Part shown: positions 9,841 through 21,227 of the stretch, in pieces
How positions within the stretch are numbered: the stretch's first letter is position 1
Layout of the letters: the number at the start of each line of letters is the position of its first letter
Origin: Morchella semilibera
Taxonomy: Eukaryota; Ascomycota; Pezizomycetes; Pezizales; Morchellaceae
Direction of reading: 5' to 3'
NCBI GenBank assembly: GCA_009192285.1
Contig: WBVU01000005.1
Location: forward strand, 620,001 to 684,000
Length of the DNA: 64,000 bases
Notes under the pieces: generated by a model
The model's input: only the letters and a program-made list of their open reading frames with translations
Databases searched by the model: none
What the model was told of the DNA's origin: nothing
Made by a program: the position numbers and the translations under genes

Positions 9841-12800
9841 TTAGATAAAGCAGTAACACCCTTCCAGATCGGTGGACTTACAATTACCGCCGTCGGTAGG
9901 CTGCCTTTGTTCGGAAGAAGAGGCCAACCTGGGTGCGGCTTTCAAGGCTGCCCTGGCACTATCGATTTCGGAGCGTCTTGATAGCATTAAATACTGAACA
10001 CCCCAGGCACAATCTTCCATGTTACCGATAATCATCGCCGCTTCGGTAACCACGGTGTCGGGACATCTTGGTAGCAGGATCTTCATCACCTCCCGGCCAC
10101 CGCGAAGGTTCCCCGCGGCGCTGACTAGAACCGCTTCGGTGATCGCGGTGTCGGGACATCTTGGTAGCAGGATCTCCATCACTTTGGAGTTCCTCGCGGC
10201 GCTGACTAGAACCGCTTCAGTGATCGCGGTGTCGGAACATCTTGGTAGCAGGATCTGCATCACTTTGGAGTTCCTCGCGGCGCTGACTAGAACAGCTTCA
10301 GTGATCGCGGTGTCGGGACATCTTGGTAGCAGGATCTCCATCACTTTGGAGTTCCCCGCAGCGCTGACTAGAACCGCTTCAGTGATCGCGGTGTCGGGAC
10401 ATCTTGGTAGCAGGATCTCCATCACTTTGGAGCTCCTCGCGGCACTGACTAAAACCGCTTTAGTGATCGCGGTGTCGGGACATCTTGGTAGTAGGATCTC
10501 CATCACCATCCGGCCACTAACAGTGTTCCCCGCGGCCTTGACTAGAACTGCTTCGGTGATCACGGTGTCGGGACATCTTGGTAGCAGGATCTCCATCACC
10601 TTAGAGTTCCTCGCGGCGCTGACTAGAACCGCTTCGGTGATCGCGGTGTCGGGACATCTTGGTAGCAGGATCTGCATCACTTTGGAGTTCCTCGCGGCGC
10701 TGACTAGAACCGCTTCAGTGATCGCGGTGTCGGGACATCTTGGTAGCAGGATCTCCATTACCGTCCGGCCACTAACAGTGTTCCCCGCGGCCTTGACTAG
10801 AACTGCTTCGGCGATCGTGGTTTCGGGACATCTTCGTAGCAGGATCTGCATCACTTTGGAGTTCCTCGCGGCGCTGACTAGAACCGCTTCAGTGATCACG
10901 GTGTCGGGACATCTTGGTAGCAGGATCTGCATCACTTTGGAGTTCCTCGCGGCGCTCACTAGAACAGCTTCAGTGATCGCGGTGTCGGGGCATCTTGGTA
11001 GCAGGATCTCCATCACCTTCCGGCCACTAACAGTGTTCCCCGCGGCCGAGACTAGAACCGCTTCGGTGACCTCGAGCCCGGTATCCGTGGACATCATTTT
11101 CTCTATTACATCCCTTGACTCCATACGTGCTGCTGCCTCCAAGGTGCCCGCGCGACCACGGTGCACTGCATTAACATCTGCCTGTTTCTCCAATAGCAAG
11201 TTCATAACCCGTTCATTGCCCCGGTTGCTTGCAACGTATAACAATGTTTCCCCCATCAGGTTTCTTGTATTGATATCAATCGCATCTAGTCTAGCTTCAA
11301 ACTCCGGCAAAAGTTCCTCCCCAAAACGGAAGTATGACATTGCAAGTAATGGGTCAAGCGGCTCAGGCCCCACCTGCCTGACGCCATTTAGCTGAAATCC
11401 ACCATGTGTCTTGTAGGCTGTTTGAATAGCGGTACGGAGCCAGTCTGAGTACGGCTGACTAGGTTCAGCCCGTGTCCCCAGGAAACGTAAGAGTAAGTCT
11501 CGCACGCCGTTGCCCATATGTTGCTCGGCATTATAGCAGAGATCGACGTGCCCGGCCCATTGTTCCACCGAGTATGAGGCGAAAGGCGATATGGCCCCCC
11601 CGGCGAGCGAGGTAGTCCATCCCCGGTGCGCATCAAGATTGGTCAGCAGTAAAAGACAGGATTTGGCGGCCATAGAGTTCGCTTGCACAGGCGTGAATAT
11701 GTGGCTTTCAAAAAATTCCTGGATCGATAGATGTGCGAATACCACACGATTGACTTGTTTATCAAATCTTGTGAGGTTGCGGCAAAGGTCAAAGAGGACA
11801 TTAACACCGTTCTGGGGAACAGCTTCAGGCCAGTAAGCGAACTCGGCCCAGCGTTCTGGATCAAGTCGTATCCGTGAGCAGATGAGCCACATCAACGCCT
11901 TCTCTGTGATCCTCCGCTGCGCCTCTGTTGTTTTTTCAATGATATCTCGCCACATCCGAGAATATGTTGCTTCCAGCGTCTTTGGTAATTTCCCTAGGTT
12001 TTCCACTATTTCCTCTGGCGACTTTAGCCAGTAGAGACTCTTGACCTGAAGGTCAGCCCATTGAAACCTGTCAAGGAGGGAGCGTTAGTGGGTAGTAATA
12101 TCGCGACGGGGCCCATTGGAGCGACCTTTGCCAGGTGGAGTGTCGCATACCCCGGACGAAGCAGCCAATCAAAGGCTCACTGCTTTGTTCGGCCTGATAG
12201 TCTTTGCTTCGTCCAAGCACACTCCATTCGGGGAATGGGTGCACTTACATTCCATGTGACCTTTCTGCAACCGTGCTTATAATCTTCTCTTTCAAACTGT
12301 CGGAAACCGCGCCATAAAGCAATCGCTTCTGACCAATGGCGCTCGTTACTTCCCGAAGGACAAAACGTTCAATATCCCCAGTGTTATCCTTTGTGTCGAT
12401 ATAATGGTTGGGTACCTTTTACAGTTTAGCATGATACCTATATCATCACTTTGTATCGATATAATAGTTGCGTACCTTTTCAAGTCTCAGCTTGATATCT
12501 ATATCGTCCCTGCTGGACACAAATATTTTTACTGGGCTCGTTGCGGAGTCGATAATGTTCTCAAATGACTCGAGTAATCGCCAACGCTCATCGGGGTCAC
12601 TCTCATCCAGGGCATCTATCACGATCGTCGTGTGAGAGTATATATTGAGCAGCGAGGCAACCAAGTCCTTGCATTCAGTGAATCCCAAAGAACCCGCTGC
12701 ATGCCCCTTTTCCTTTCTTTCATCATATTCTTGTACCACCTGGTTTGGTAGATTTTTCAATGCAAGGCAAAGATGTTTTAGGATAGTCTGCATGATGACT

Positions 12801-14676
12801 TTCGGGTCCCGGCGCTGGAGGTCGTCTCGCTTGCAGTAAAAGTATACTATAGGTCCGTCGCTTTGTGGTAGAGACTGTAAAAATTCGATCACCATACACC
12901 TATTCTTTGTTTAGCTTTGACAGCCAATCATCAAGCGTAGGGAACAGAGATGCAGGTGGGGCATCCGGTCGTAGCGGTTCATGCGCCGGGGCACCAGACA
13001 TCCCAGCTTCATCTCCGTATATTCTCAGAGCAGGATAACTAACGTAAGTTTTGTTTTCCCCGCACCAGCTACTCGAGAGTTAGAACTTAAACCTATGGAA
13101 ACTTGAAAGAAAGGAACTTACGAATTCCATGTAACCAAAAGATTCCTGAGGTCCTGGAGGCTCTCCATTCGCGAAACTGCTTCAGCTTGAGCAGCCAATG
13201 ACCAGTATTTTCCAGAAGGCCCTCCAGCGCGGTTTGGTGGTGCTTTATGAAATCGACTGTTGAGAGCCACTTGAGTACGTCATCTTTCTTCCTAGCTAAT
13301 AATGCGGTATGATACAATTAGTCAGGGCTATGATTAGATTTAGAGGGTTGGGGGGAGTTCAAAGAACCATCGGTATAGGCCCGGAATTCGTCATGCAAGA
13401 ACATAACGGCTATATCAATTTCCCCCAAAAACATTTCCATTTTACCGGTTTTCTCTAAACAATGTCAGCAGACACTCATCATTGGGGTTTTGACCCTTAC
13501 CTTTAACCATGATCCGGTGATCGTTTTGACCTGCGGGATTTATTGGTTGGCCCAAAAGTTTTCAGGCGCCCAGGGTGAACTGTGTCGTGGACTTACCTTC
13601 CCTTTCGGCTGTTTTCAGATCCATTTCAAGAAGAACCTCTCTCTCCTCGATGGCGTCAAAGGAAGATTTTACATGCCCCTGGTCCACAATCGATTGGAGA
13701 ACGCGAGCTGTGAAACACGTTAGATAAAGGCATGCATCATGACGGGTTGAAAGAGATGCAAGAGCCTACCAGCAGTGGGTTGAACCAAGTATCTTTTTGC
13801 ACAAGCAAGGAACTCCAATACAGTAACGTATAGATCTAAAAGATCCTTAGCCAATCCCGTACGAATGGGAGTAGATACAGCCGACTCTGAGCCGAGATAT
13901 AATTTTTCGTAGATAGCGCCTCGAACCACAAGTCTTGCCACCCTTTCGATACCAGTCATGATCACTCCCATACTCTCCATGTTGCTAAGAGATATCTGTT
14001 TTCTTAGTACAATTAAGCGATACAGGAACAAGATTTTGGGAAGCAAACCTGTAGCAGAAACCGTATGCCAGCCCACGGCAGAGCAGCATGGACTGGATCA
14101 TACTGGATGGCAATATCTCCAATGCTTTTGAATTTGTCAACCCATCTCAGTAGCTTGTTTACCACATCTCGAACCACTATCTCGTTCCCTCTGAATTTAA
14201 CCTTCCGACCACCCTGCGCACACAAATCGGCGCGGTTCTTTATATCTTCCAGGAGTTCTTCGGTAGCGTCATTTCCGGCAAGTGGGAGGGCTGCTTTGTC
14301 TTCCTCGGACAACTCATCGAACGCCTTTATCCAGAGCGAGGTTGTGTTATTCAGGACAGCAAGGGTGATCTAAATATGGATGAGTCAGCAAGCTATTTAT
14401 AGGTCTTGCCCCGGGGTGAGATGATAGAACCTGTGATTGTGTGCCTCTTCGCGATTCAAGGGGGGTCGGTGCGGTGGTATCTGGTACTTGCCGCTCAGTC
14501 AATAGTCCTAGGTCAGTAGACAGCTCTGGCTCAGGTGTGTTATTCCTTGGGGGGACGGTAGGCAGGGGCTGGCCCGAGCTTTGGCTTTCAGGGGACGTGC
14601 GCGCGGTTGCAGTGGTCTTCGGCGAGGGTAATCGGCGACACCACTCCACAACCATTTCCCTTCGTCTCGGCGGCAT
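9841..14676 (-). CDS. NLR-like STAND receptor: NACHT_N - NACHT - ankyrin-like repeats
   Basis: Predicted ATP-driven signalling receptor of the fungal NLR group, members of which control allorecognition and programmed cell death. Model: complement(join(9841..12067,12249..12415,12476..12899,13044..13068,13122..13295,13597..13707,13770..13995,14049..14369,14431..14676)), 1306 residues, all phases closing. Residues 1-82 are Pro/Ser/Thr/Arg-rich; about 85-330 form a NACHT N-terminal helical domain (YDPVHAALPWAGIRFLLQ); the P-loop GIPGAGKT lies at 358-365 and is assembled over two splice sites; Walker B TTIVIDALDE is near 458-467 (Asp463, Asp466, Glu467); the sensor VKIFVSSRDD follows; a winged-helix-like segment (VVFAHLSIQEFFES) lies near 673-686. 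Ankyrin-like units follow at about 830-890, then twelve near-identical 27/31-residue repeats at 900-1239. The ATP-binding residues are intact. One intron is a tandem-duplicate segment (see findings). No transcript evidence is available. Confidence 0.93.
10045..11064 (-). repeat. Twelve near-identical coding repeats of the NLR sensor region
   Basis: Units of 27 residues (EAVLVSAARNSKVMEILLPR, then CPDTAIT) alternate with 31-residue units carrying an extra GNTVSGR-type insertion. The order is long-short-short three times, then short-short-long, so an 85-residue (255-nt) higher-order period is visible. The consensus recalls the degenerate ankyrin-like repeats of fungal STAND proteins. DNA identity between units is very high, pointing to recent duplication or gene conversion. 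Confidence 0.9.
12136..12232. repeat. Inverted repeat inside an NLR intron
   Basis: TGGAGTGT..GGACGAAGCA on the left is mirrored by TGCTTCGTCC..ACACTCCA on the right, within the 181-nt intron 12068-12248, the second-longest of this gene. It may be a small palindromic insertion that lengthened the intron. Confidence 0.5.
12391..12480 (-). repeat. 60-bp-period tandem duplication that defines an intron
   Basis: The 30-mers 12391-12420 and 12451-12480 match at 27 of 30 positions and are exactly 60 nt apart. On the minus strand each contains AAAAG|GTAC. The first serves as the donor and the second as the exon start after the acceptor, so the 60-nt intron 12416-12475 equals one repeat period. The upstream copy would hit a stop if read through. 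Confidence 0.8.
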
Positions 14677-14738
14677 CTGGAGGAGGCAACCCTTCGTAAA
14701 GCCTCGGAACTGGTGTGACTAACGATGGGGAGGGGGTA

Positions 14739-14745
14739 CTATATA
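14739..14745 (-). promoter_or_regulatory. Possible TATA box of the left NLR gene
   Basis: TATATAG reads on the minus strand about 63 bp upstream of the start codon at 14676. The position and sequence are plausible, but no other promoter element can be confirmed. Confidence 0.35.
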
Positions 14746-16113
14746 AGCGAGAAGAGTAAATAAGTAGGATGGCGATGGTAAGTAGGTGCTAATATCAACC
14801 AAGGGGTGGGTCTGAGGGAGCTAAAGAACACCTGTCGAAAAGGTTTGGGGGGGGGGGGGAGTTAGTGTTTTATTCAGCCTGCTCAACTTTTGTTTTGATT
14901 AAACGAATCCGCACCGAGCGCGAAGAAAAAACCCCAACTCTTACAATACAGCCTAAATAACAGTTCCCCTTACTAGACGCGCGCAGGGGGAGTTTGCCCG
15001 GCAGCGCTTGGCTCACACCACCCGAAAACCCGCCCACGCACCAACCGATCAACAAACATCCACCCGATCCCCGTGGAGAGTTTTCGCGACTAGACCTCAG
15101 AATTAAATCCGGGATTTGATGCGATCGGAGGGTAAGGTCAAAGTGGGGCAGAGTAACAGGAAATATTCCTCATTAGAGAGGTTTTGCAAGTAAATATTAG
15201 ATTCGGCTCACGACCGAAAGTATGATTGGTTGACATGGCCGATTATCAAATACTGTCCCTCAAAGTAAGACACCTTTGACCCTTCTCTGGAGGCGCTCCC
15301 CGGCAACCGCCCCCGCCCACCAACCAAGTTCCCGGTCGCGAGCCGAAGTTATTATCTTTTGCAAAACCTCCTAAATTATCTAGGCAGCTGCACTTAATCC
15401 GGACCACAGCTAAAGCGGATTCTTAAACGTGTGTTCCGAGTATGTACCGTATCCCCCTAGCTCCTTACCGCTCTGCGGCGCGTGTGTGCTGCCGCCCCGC
15501 ACCCCCAAAAGAACACATCGCTCGGAAAAAAACAGTCCTACACACATGACCACGGGCCGGTCCCATCCTCACTCGAACCTACCCGAGCCCCAGTCCCCGC
15601 ACCGGAGAGTACTACTTGGGAGCATATATTCTTCAAGGTAGCCCGCCCGGCGTACCACCAGTCAGGCATTACCTTCGGGTGGGCATTCCATGTGCTTCCG
15701 TGCACAAGGCCACGCATTCCGAACTACTGTAGGTAAGTGCATGCATGCATACACCCCCCCCCCCCGGGGGCAAGCGGGGGAATTAATTCCAAGCAACGGT
15801 ATCCCCCTACATAAAACAGTATTGCTCTCCGGCTACTTAGTGGCTCTAGCTAATGGCAAAAAGTTGGGAAGGTGGGGTAAGAGGGCTAGAAAATTATGAT
15901 TAGGATAGAAAAAATGTTAGCAACACAAAATTGTAGTGTTTTGACACGAGTAAACACGCATGCGCAAACATGACAGAAGCCATGTGCCAGAAACACAGTA
16001 GACGTATGCAAATAGCACAGGCGGATCTGTGCAATCGGAATTGTGTGCAAATAACACAGACAGATACTTGTGCGAGAAGTAGTCGGAAATCTTATTTCTC
16101 AACTTTGGGACCT

Positions 16114-16134
16114 GGGTTAGGGTTAGCGCTAACC
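16114..16134. repeat. Telomere-like repeat joined to its inverse
   Basis: GGGTTAGGGTTAG runs straight into CGCTAACC, so 16121-16134 (GGTTAGCGCTAACC) is a perfect palindrome. Only two TTAGGG-type units are present, too few to prove telomeric origin. Confidence 0.5.
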
Positions 16135-16429
16135 TCCGTCGGGGCCACGCCACGGCCCCCGCCCCCGCCCACCCAGGGAGTATGCAGGAAACTGTTGATG
16201 TGTGAGTTCAGCTCAGAAAGTAAATCGCGCTACTTGCGGGGACCTATGCTGGAATGCGCGGGAATACTTAACTACCGGCGTCTCCTAATTATATTATACA
16301 TAATTTGAGTGAACACAATTGTTCCACTTCATGGTCCCGGCTGTCTAAGAACCGGGTCCTTACACTCTTGGATCGTTGTGCTGCCCAGGCGGACGAAGCT
16401 CCTCCCTAACCGGCCTTCCCTTGGAGTAC

Positions 16430-16503
16430 TAGCTTAGGCCGGAGTTGAACCCCAGACCCACTCAGACATAAGTCAGATGTTTACCACTGCCGCCACTATG
16501 CAG
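16430..16503 (-). other. tRNA-like sequence, possibly SINE-derived
   Basis: The minus strand reads TGGCGGCAGTGGTAAAC (resembling an A box/D arm), then CATCTGACTTATG, then GGTTCAACTCC (a good B box). The anticodon stem does not pair properly and no acceptor stem closes, so it is not an intact tRNA. It may be a decayed tRNA or a tRNA-derived SINE head. Confidence 0.3.
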
Positions 16504-17037
16504 CGGTTTGCATGCGCCACGTTGCATCAACCAAGATTTAATTATCTACCTAGTATCTGTTGCTTGTTGTAATACTACCTCCGATTCCTGAGGAAGAATT
16601 CCGGTAATTCAGCAGACTTCGATAAACATACGTGTCTTCTGGTTGTTATCCTTCGCCGATAGCAGGCTTGGCAGTATCCACACCAGAAACTGAAATCTCC
16701 GGGTTCAACTTTAGCTAAGGGACCAAGGTTGGGATAGTATCCCGCGCATCTGAAGTAACAAGTGATGGACGGCTTCCCATAAGCAATACAGCGTGCTCTA
16801 TTGCAATAGTAGGTTGTGCTTAGGTAGATCTAGTCCCCATTAGCAAGTAGGATTTCTCCATTCGCCGGACCTGCCCTACCCAGTTACTAGGGCGGATGGG
16901 GTATAGTAGCACTGAGCTTTTCCTATCTCATGTAGTTCTTTGTTCTAGCCGAGGAAGGAATGTGGGAATGCCCAAAGTTCTATCCAAGCGGATAGAAGAT
17001 ATCCTATCCATAGACCCCCCCCCCCTCGGTGGTGGCG

Positions 17038-17079
17038 CTCCATCAAATCCCTTAGCCACCTGTGTCCTATTTGATGGAG
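17038..17079. repeat. Perfect 11-bp inverted repeat
   Basis: CTCCATCAAAT at 17038-17048 pairs with ATTTGATGGAG at 17069-17079 around a 20-nt loop. It follows a run of C residues; no gene is nearby. Confidence 0.5.
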
Positions 17080-20000
17080 ACACAAAATCAGGTCTGTTGA
17101 GCGAGAGAACACATTCTATTGCTTATGGGAAGTCGTCCAATAATGAATATCAGGTTCGTATGAGCTCCAAACGCGGCCCACGAAGACAAACATCTTGGTG
17201 GTAATATACTTGAGGTACACCTCTCCGTCGTCTCCCGTAGTGCCAGCCCGCCGCTGCAAGGGAAAAGTGGGTATTAAGCCAAAAGCGGACGCGCACTTGA
17301 CCAAAAACCGCGTATCAGAATGACCTACCGGGGACCAAACCCCCTCTCACCACCTCTACACCCCTCATCATGGTGGGTCCACGCCGGCCCACACCCACAC
17401 AACACGTTTAGGGTTCACCTCAATCGGGTATTTTCACCTCTTCCCGCACGACCACACTCCCAGGGTTTGTCCGGAAGTGGCGATCCCACAAAGGGGGTGT
17501 ATACACATGCACGTGCAGTGTTCATGCCCGGAGGTAGATTATGCGTGTGACGGATTACTTTACCCCTACCCGCTAAAGGAAGACGGCTAGACAGAAAAGG
17601 GAACCCCCCCCGATAGCCACATGAATACCATTCGGGGCTGGTGTGATGCTTGCTGACGGCCATGCGCCGTAATTTCATCCCTATTACCTCCGCCTCCCTT
17701 CCCCTTTTTTTTCCCTCACTTGGCCTAAAACGTCTGGAATTTTATTGGTCATGTGACAGTCGGATTAATGTATCACATGATCAACATCATTACCGGCAAT
17801 CAATATCGCTGATGTTCAACGCTAGGAGGGATTAGCGACTGTAATTGGGGACCGCCACCATGCAGCTATTCTGCAAAAGTGTCTGTGATTTAGTTTTAAT
17901 AGACCCTTTGCGCTGGATGCATCCAGCTTCCTTGTCTCTTGGTGTTATATAGATTTTCGTTGATTTCCGGGGGTAGAGAGTACAGCTAGATCTTGCTTGC
18001 CACTCACTAATCAGCATTACCCACCTTTTAGTAAGAGATGAGATCCAAGCCCTAACACTTCTACTACAAACATCTTGGCTAGATCATTGAGAACTGGATA
18101 GAAGATGTAGCTGCATCTGAAGTTTATCATAACAGAATCCTCTTAAAAAAAAAAAAAGGGCCATTATTTAGTCCTTCTACAAAGAATCGAAGGAGTGGCA
18201 GGCGAATTAGGCGACTAGCCAACTCCCTGGGAGTCAAATTCAAGGCTGGATTGATTCCGTTCCCAGACTGTGTTATACGTGAGCATAAGTAAAATTCCCG
18301 GAGGTGTCCCGGGGAAAGTCCGAGTGAGTCGGGGGGGCTCTCGGAGAGTCTAGGGGTTCGGAGATATTATAGGACCACGAAGTAATTAATTTTTTAGGGC
18401 AAACCCGCAAAGATTTCAGGTTCACCGAGGATACTTAGGAGGGGGCCTCTGCTAGCGCCCAAATCTTACGCTAATTTGGGGGGTATGCCAAGCCTATAAA
18501 GCTTATAATTGGAATGCTTTTTTGAGGGCCCCCCGGGGGCCCTCCAACACTAATCTCTCCGAGAAGATAGGTCACCAAACGGGAGAGGTCTATTACACCA
18601 GAATGTGCCGCGTCGGCACGAGACTAAAGCTGGGTCTTTACTTCCTTGGCTAATTAATATAATGACAAGCCTGTCAAAAAGACTCCAGATCCATTAGCGC
18701 AAAGGGTCTAATGTCCGTACCAGGGTCCCGTCAAACATACAAGGGTAAGATACTGGGAGCAAGAAACACGGTTATAAACCGCCTATAAACTGATGTCCAG
18801 TTGGGGGGGTAGGGTATTTTGGCAGGGTTAGGGTTATTGAGCAATAACATAGGAAGAGGGCAGAAAAAGTCCGCTCCCGCCCCCCAAAGGCATACACAAA
18901 GGACACACCCGTATTTATGTCATTCGGAGTGTCATGCAGTTATAAACACCAGTTTCCAACAGCTCGAGTATTTTGCCCTGTTTTAAACACGGTCTCCAGT
19001 ATCTCACGGGACCCTGGCCCGTACAGTGTGCCCACCCGTAATGTTGATGTTATTCATGCTGGATTCAAGTATATAACATGACTAGAGGGTGGGACGGGTC
19101 TGTTTCCGGTGTACATGTATGAGAAGGACTAAACCCTGGGCCTGTCCCACGCTGCCGGAATGAAAATACCGCCCACCTAATCTTTTATTAAATCTTTCTG
19201 CCCAGTTTTCACAAACATGAGTACGTAAGGCCTGATCTATATACGCCCTCCGACCGAGAACTCCTGATTATGGCTATCACCTTTCTACCCCCTCTTCCCC
19301 TCCCCCACGCACCTTGATCTTTCCCCTGCTAAATAATCCTACGGGTTCTGAGCCCAGGTTAAGAGTATGCACCTGGAGACCGCGGGTTCCTGCCTTCATA
19401 TTATCAAACCCCCAAAAAGAGGGGACTCTCCGCCTCCAGAAAATGTGATCTTTCGCTCCCGGGCCGTTCCTCCCTCTCTCATACGCCAGGAAATGCATTA
19501 CCGACAAATTTCCGATATAAAACCGAACATGGTAATGCATGCCTTGATGCAATACCTGGCAAGATCTGCAATTTCAACTCCCATATGAAATAGGTTTTTT
19601 TCGTTTGTGGTCCTTTCAGCTATCCATTTGCTGGTCGGAAAGCCGATGTATTGAGGATTCATTTGGCGGTATGTAGTGCAAAGGATGCATTTTAGGATGC
19701 ACTTGATTTGAGATGATTGTGTTTTACAAAAAATATCATGTTGGGGACACTGAGATGTTTGAAACTCGGCCGTAATGAAATAAGACAGATAATATATGAA
19801 ACATTCTAGCTAAAATAAGCTAAAGAAAACAATTTATTCTTTGTATTTGATAAGAGACTATGTTTCGTTATAATGGGAAATACAGTACATACTCAAATGG
19901 AGATAACTACTCATAAAAATTGACCACCTTCACAGCCTAGAGGTATACCCCCTGAACGAATGCCACACCGCCAACGCGCCAAACCATGGTACAAACACAA

Positions 20001-21227
20001 GCCAATGGAACTTCTAGCACATTTCCGCCCAGTCCTGACAAAATAGCACAGTATACCCAAAACCCCAACACATGTACACGACACAAATCAACCGTCTTAC
20101 TGACACTGACGCCGCTGCAGGTCGACTCCAGAGCGGGAATTCCCCCCTCTATAGCCAGCCCTGATAGGGGAACTCCCCAGTGACCAGCTGCCCTGGTCCA
20201 TGGATTCCCGGGGCGGAGATTGTTACTGTAGGTGCGACCCCATATAACTAGATTCGAAGACCGGCGGTAAAGTGCCAGAAACGGCGGTACCAGGCGTATG
20301 GAGTTGTATCATGCCCCACAGGATGTGTATAGAATCATGGCACCCCCTGATCATCGCGGGGGGATTCGATCTCGCCGCTCACCACTCCGCGGCACAGGGG
20401 TAAATCTGCCAGAGCCATCGCGGGTGGTTTCGGGTGGTCTCTGTTAGTTCCATGTTTGAGCTGATATCCAATATCACTGGCAGATTCATGAATGGGGGGG
20501 GGGTGTATGTGGTGGGTGCTTGGGGGGTGCGTACTAGTCGAGCGGTTGGTGGTCCCGAATTCCCCAAAGTTTCCGAAGCCACAGTCCAGAGATATATACA
20601 GTCTCGACCCGCAAATAACCCCGCGGCACTCAGACGTCTCCTCTTGGCTATACCCCTAACATCCCCCAGTGATTCCAGCCTCGATAACCCCGTCAGAACC
20701 TATCCGACCGGCCTCCACGATGATACTGGAGTTTTGTGTGGTGGGGTCCGGGTTACGGGTATGTAGGTACATACGGGGGTGGTATGGGGCCATCGGGATA
20801 TATTATATGCCGCATGGTATGAAAAGACTCGCTGCGAGACAGCAGGGGTATGTTTCCCCGGATTCTAGTTGCGGCTTTTGACTAACCTGGGGGTTACTAG
20901 GCAAACGGAACACTAGAGCTGGCCGTTTCAAAAGATTGTTCTTAGCTCGGAGCAAAGAGGTCCAGCGCAGTCAAAGAGGAAAACAGAACTGGCGGAAATT
21001 TCAAGATTGTGGCAAACAAGCTGGCTTAGGAGAAGGACTTGAACGAGTTGTACTAGAATCCTAAAGCTACGCCTTTGGTAATTTTTATGGGCCCTTGGAG
21101 CACAGGTTCGGGGCGGGAATCGGAAGAGAAATGTTATTGAGAAATACACTGGCGACCGGAGATTTCGCTTTAAAGTAATGAAGGAGTTGGGCGTTTTATT
21201 TTGTATAGTAAATTTTTCAGTGTGTAA

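Noticed and set aside
10019-11395. A 458-codon plus-strand ORF opposite the left NLR
   Set aside because: It is the antisense shadow of the coding repeats: the repeated DNA keeps the opposite frame open (SGHLGSRISITLEFLAALTR units). The minus strand carries real domains and consistent splicing.
12416-12475. Reading the 60-bp duplication as coding in both copies
   Set aside because: The upstream copy runs into a stop (TGA) nine codons after the junction, whereas splicing gives an uninterrupted family sequence (KVPNHYIDTKDNTGDIERFV).
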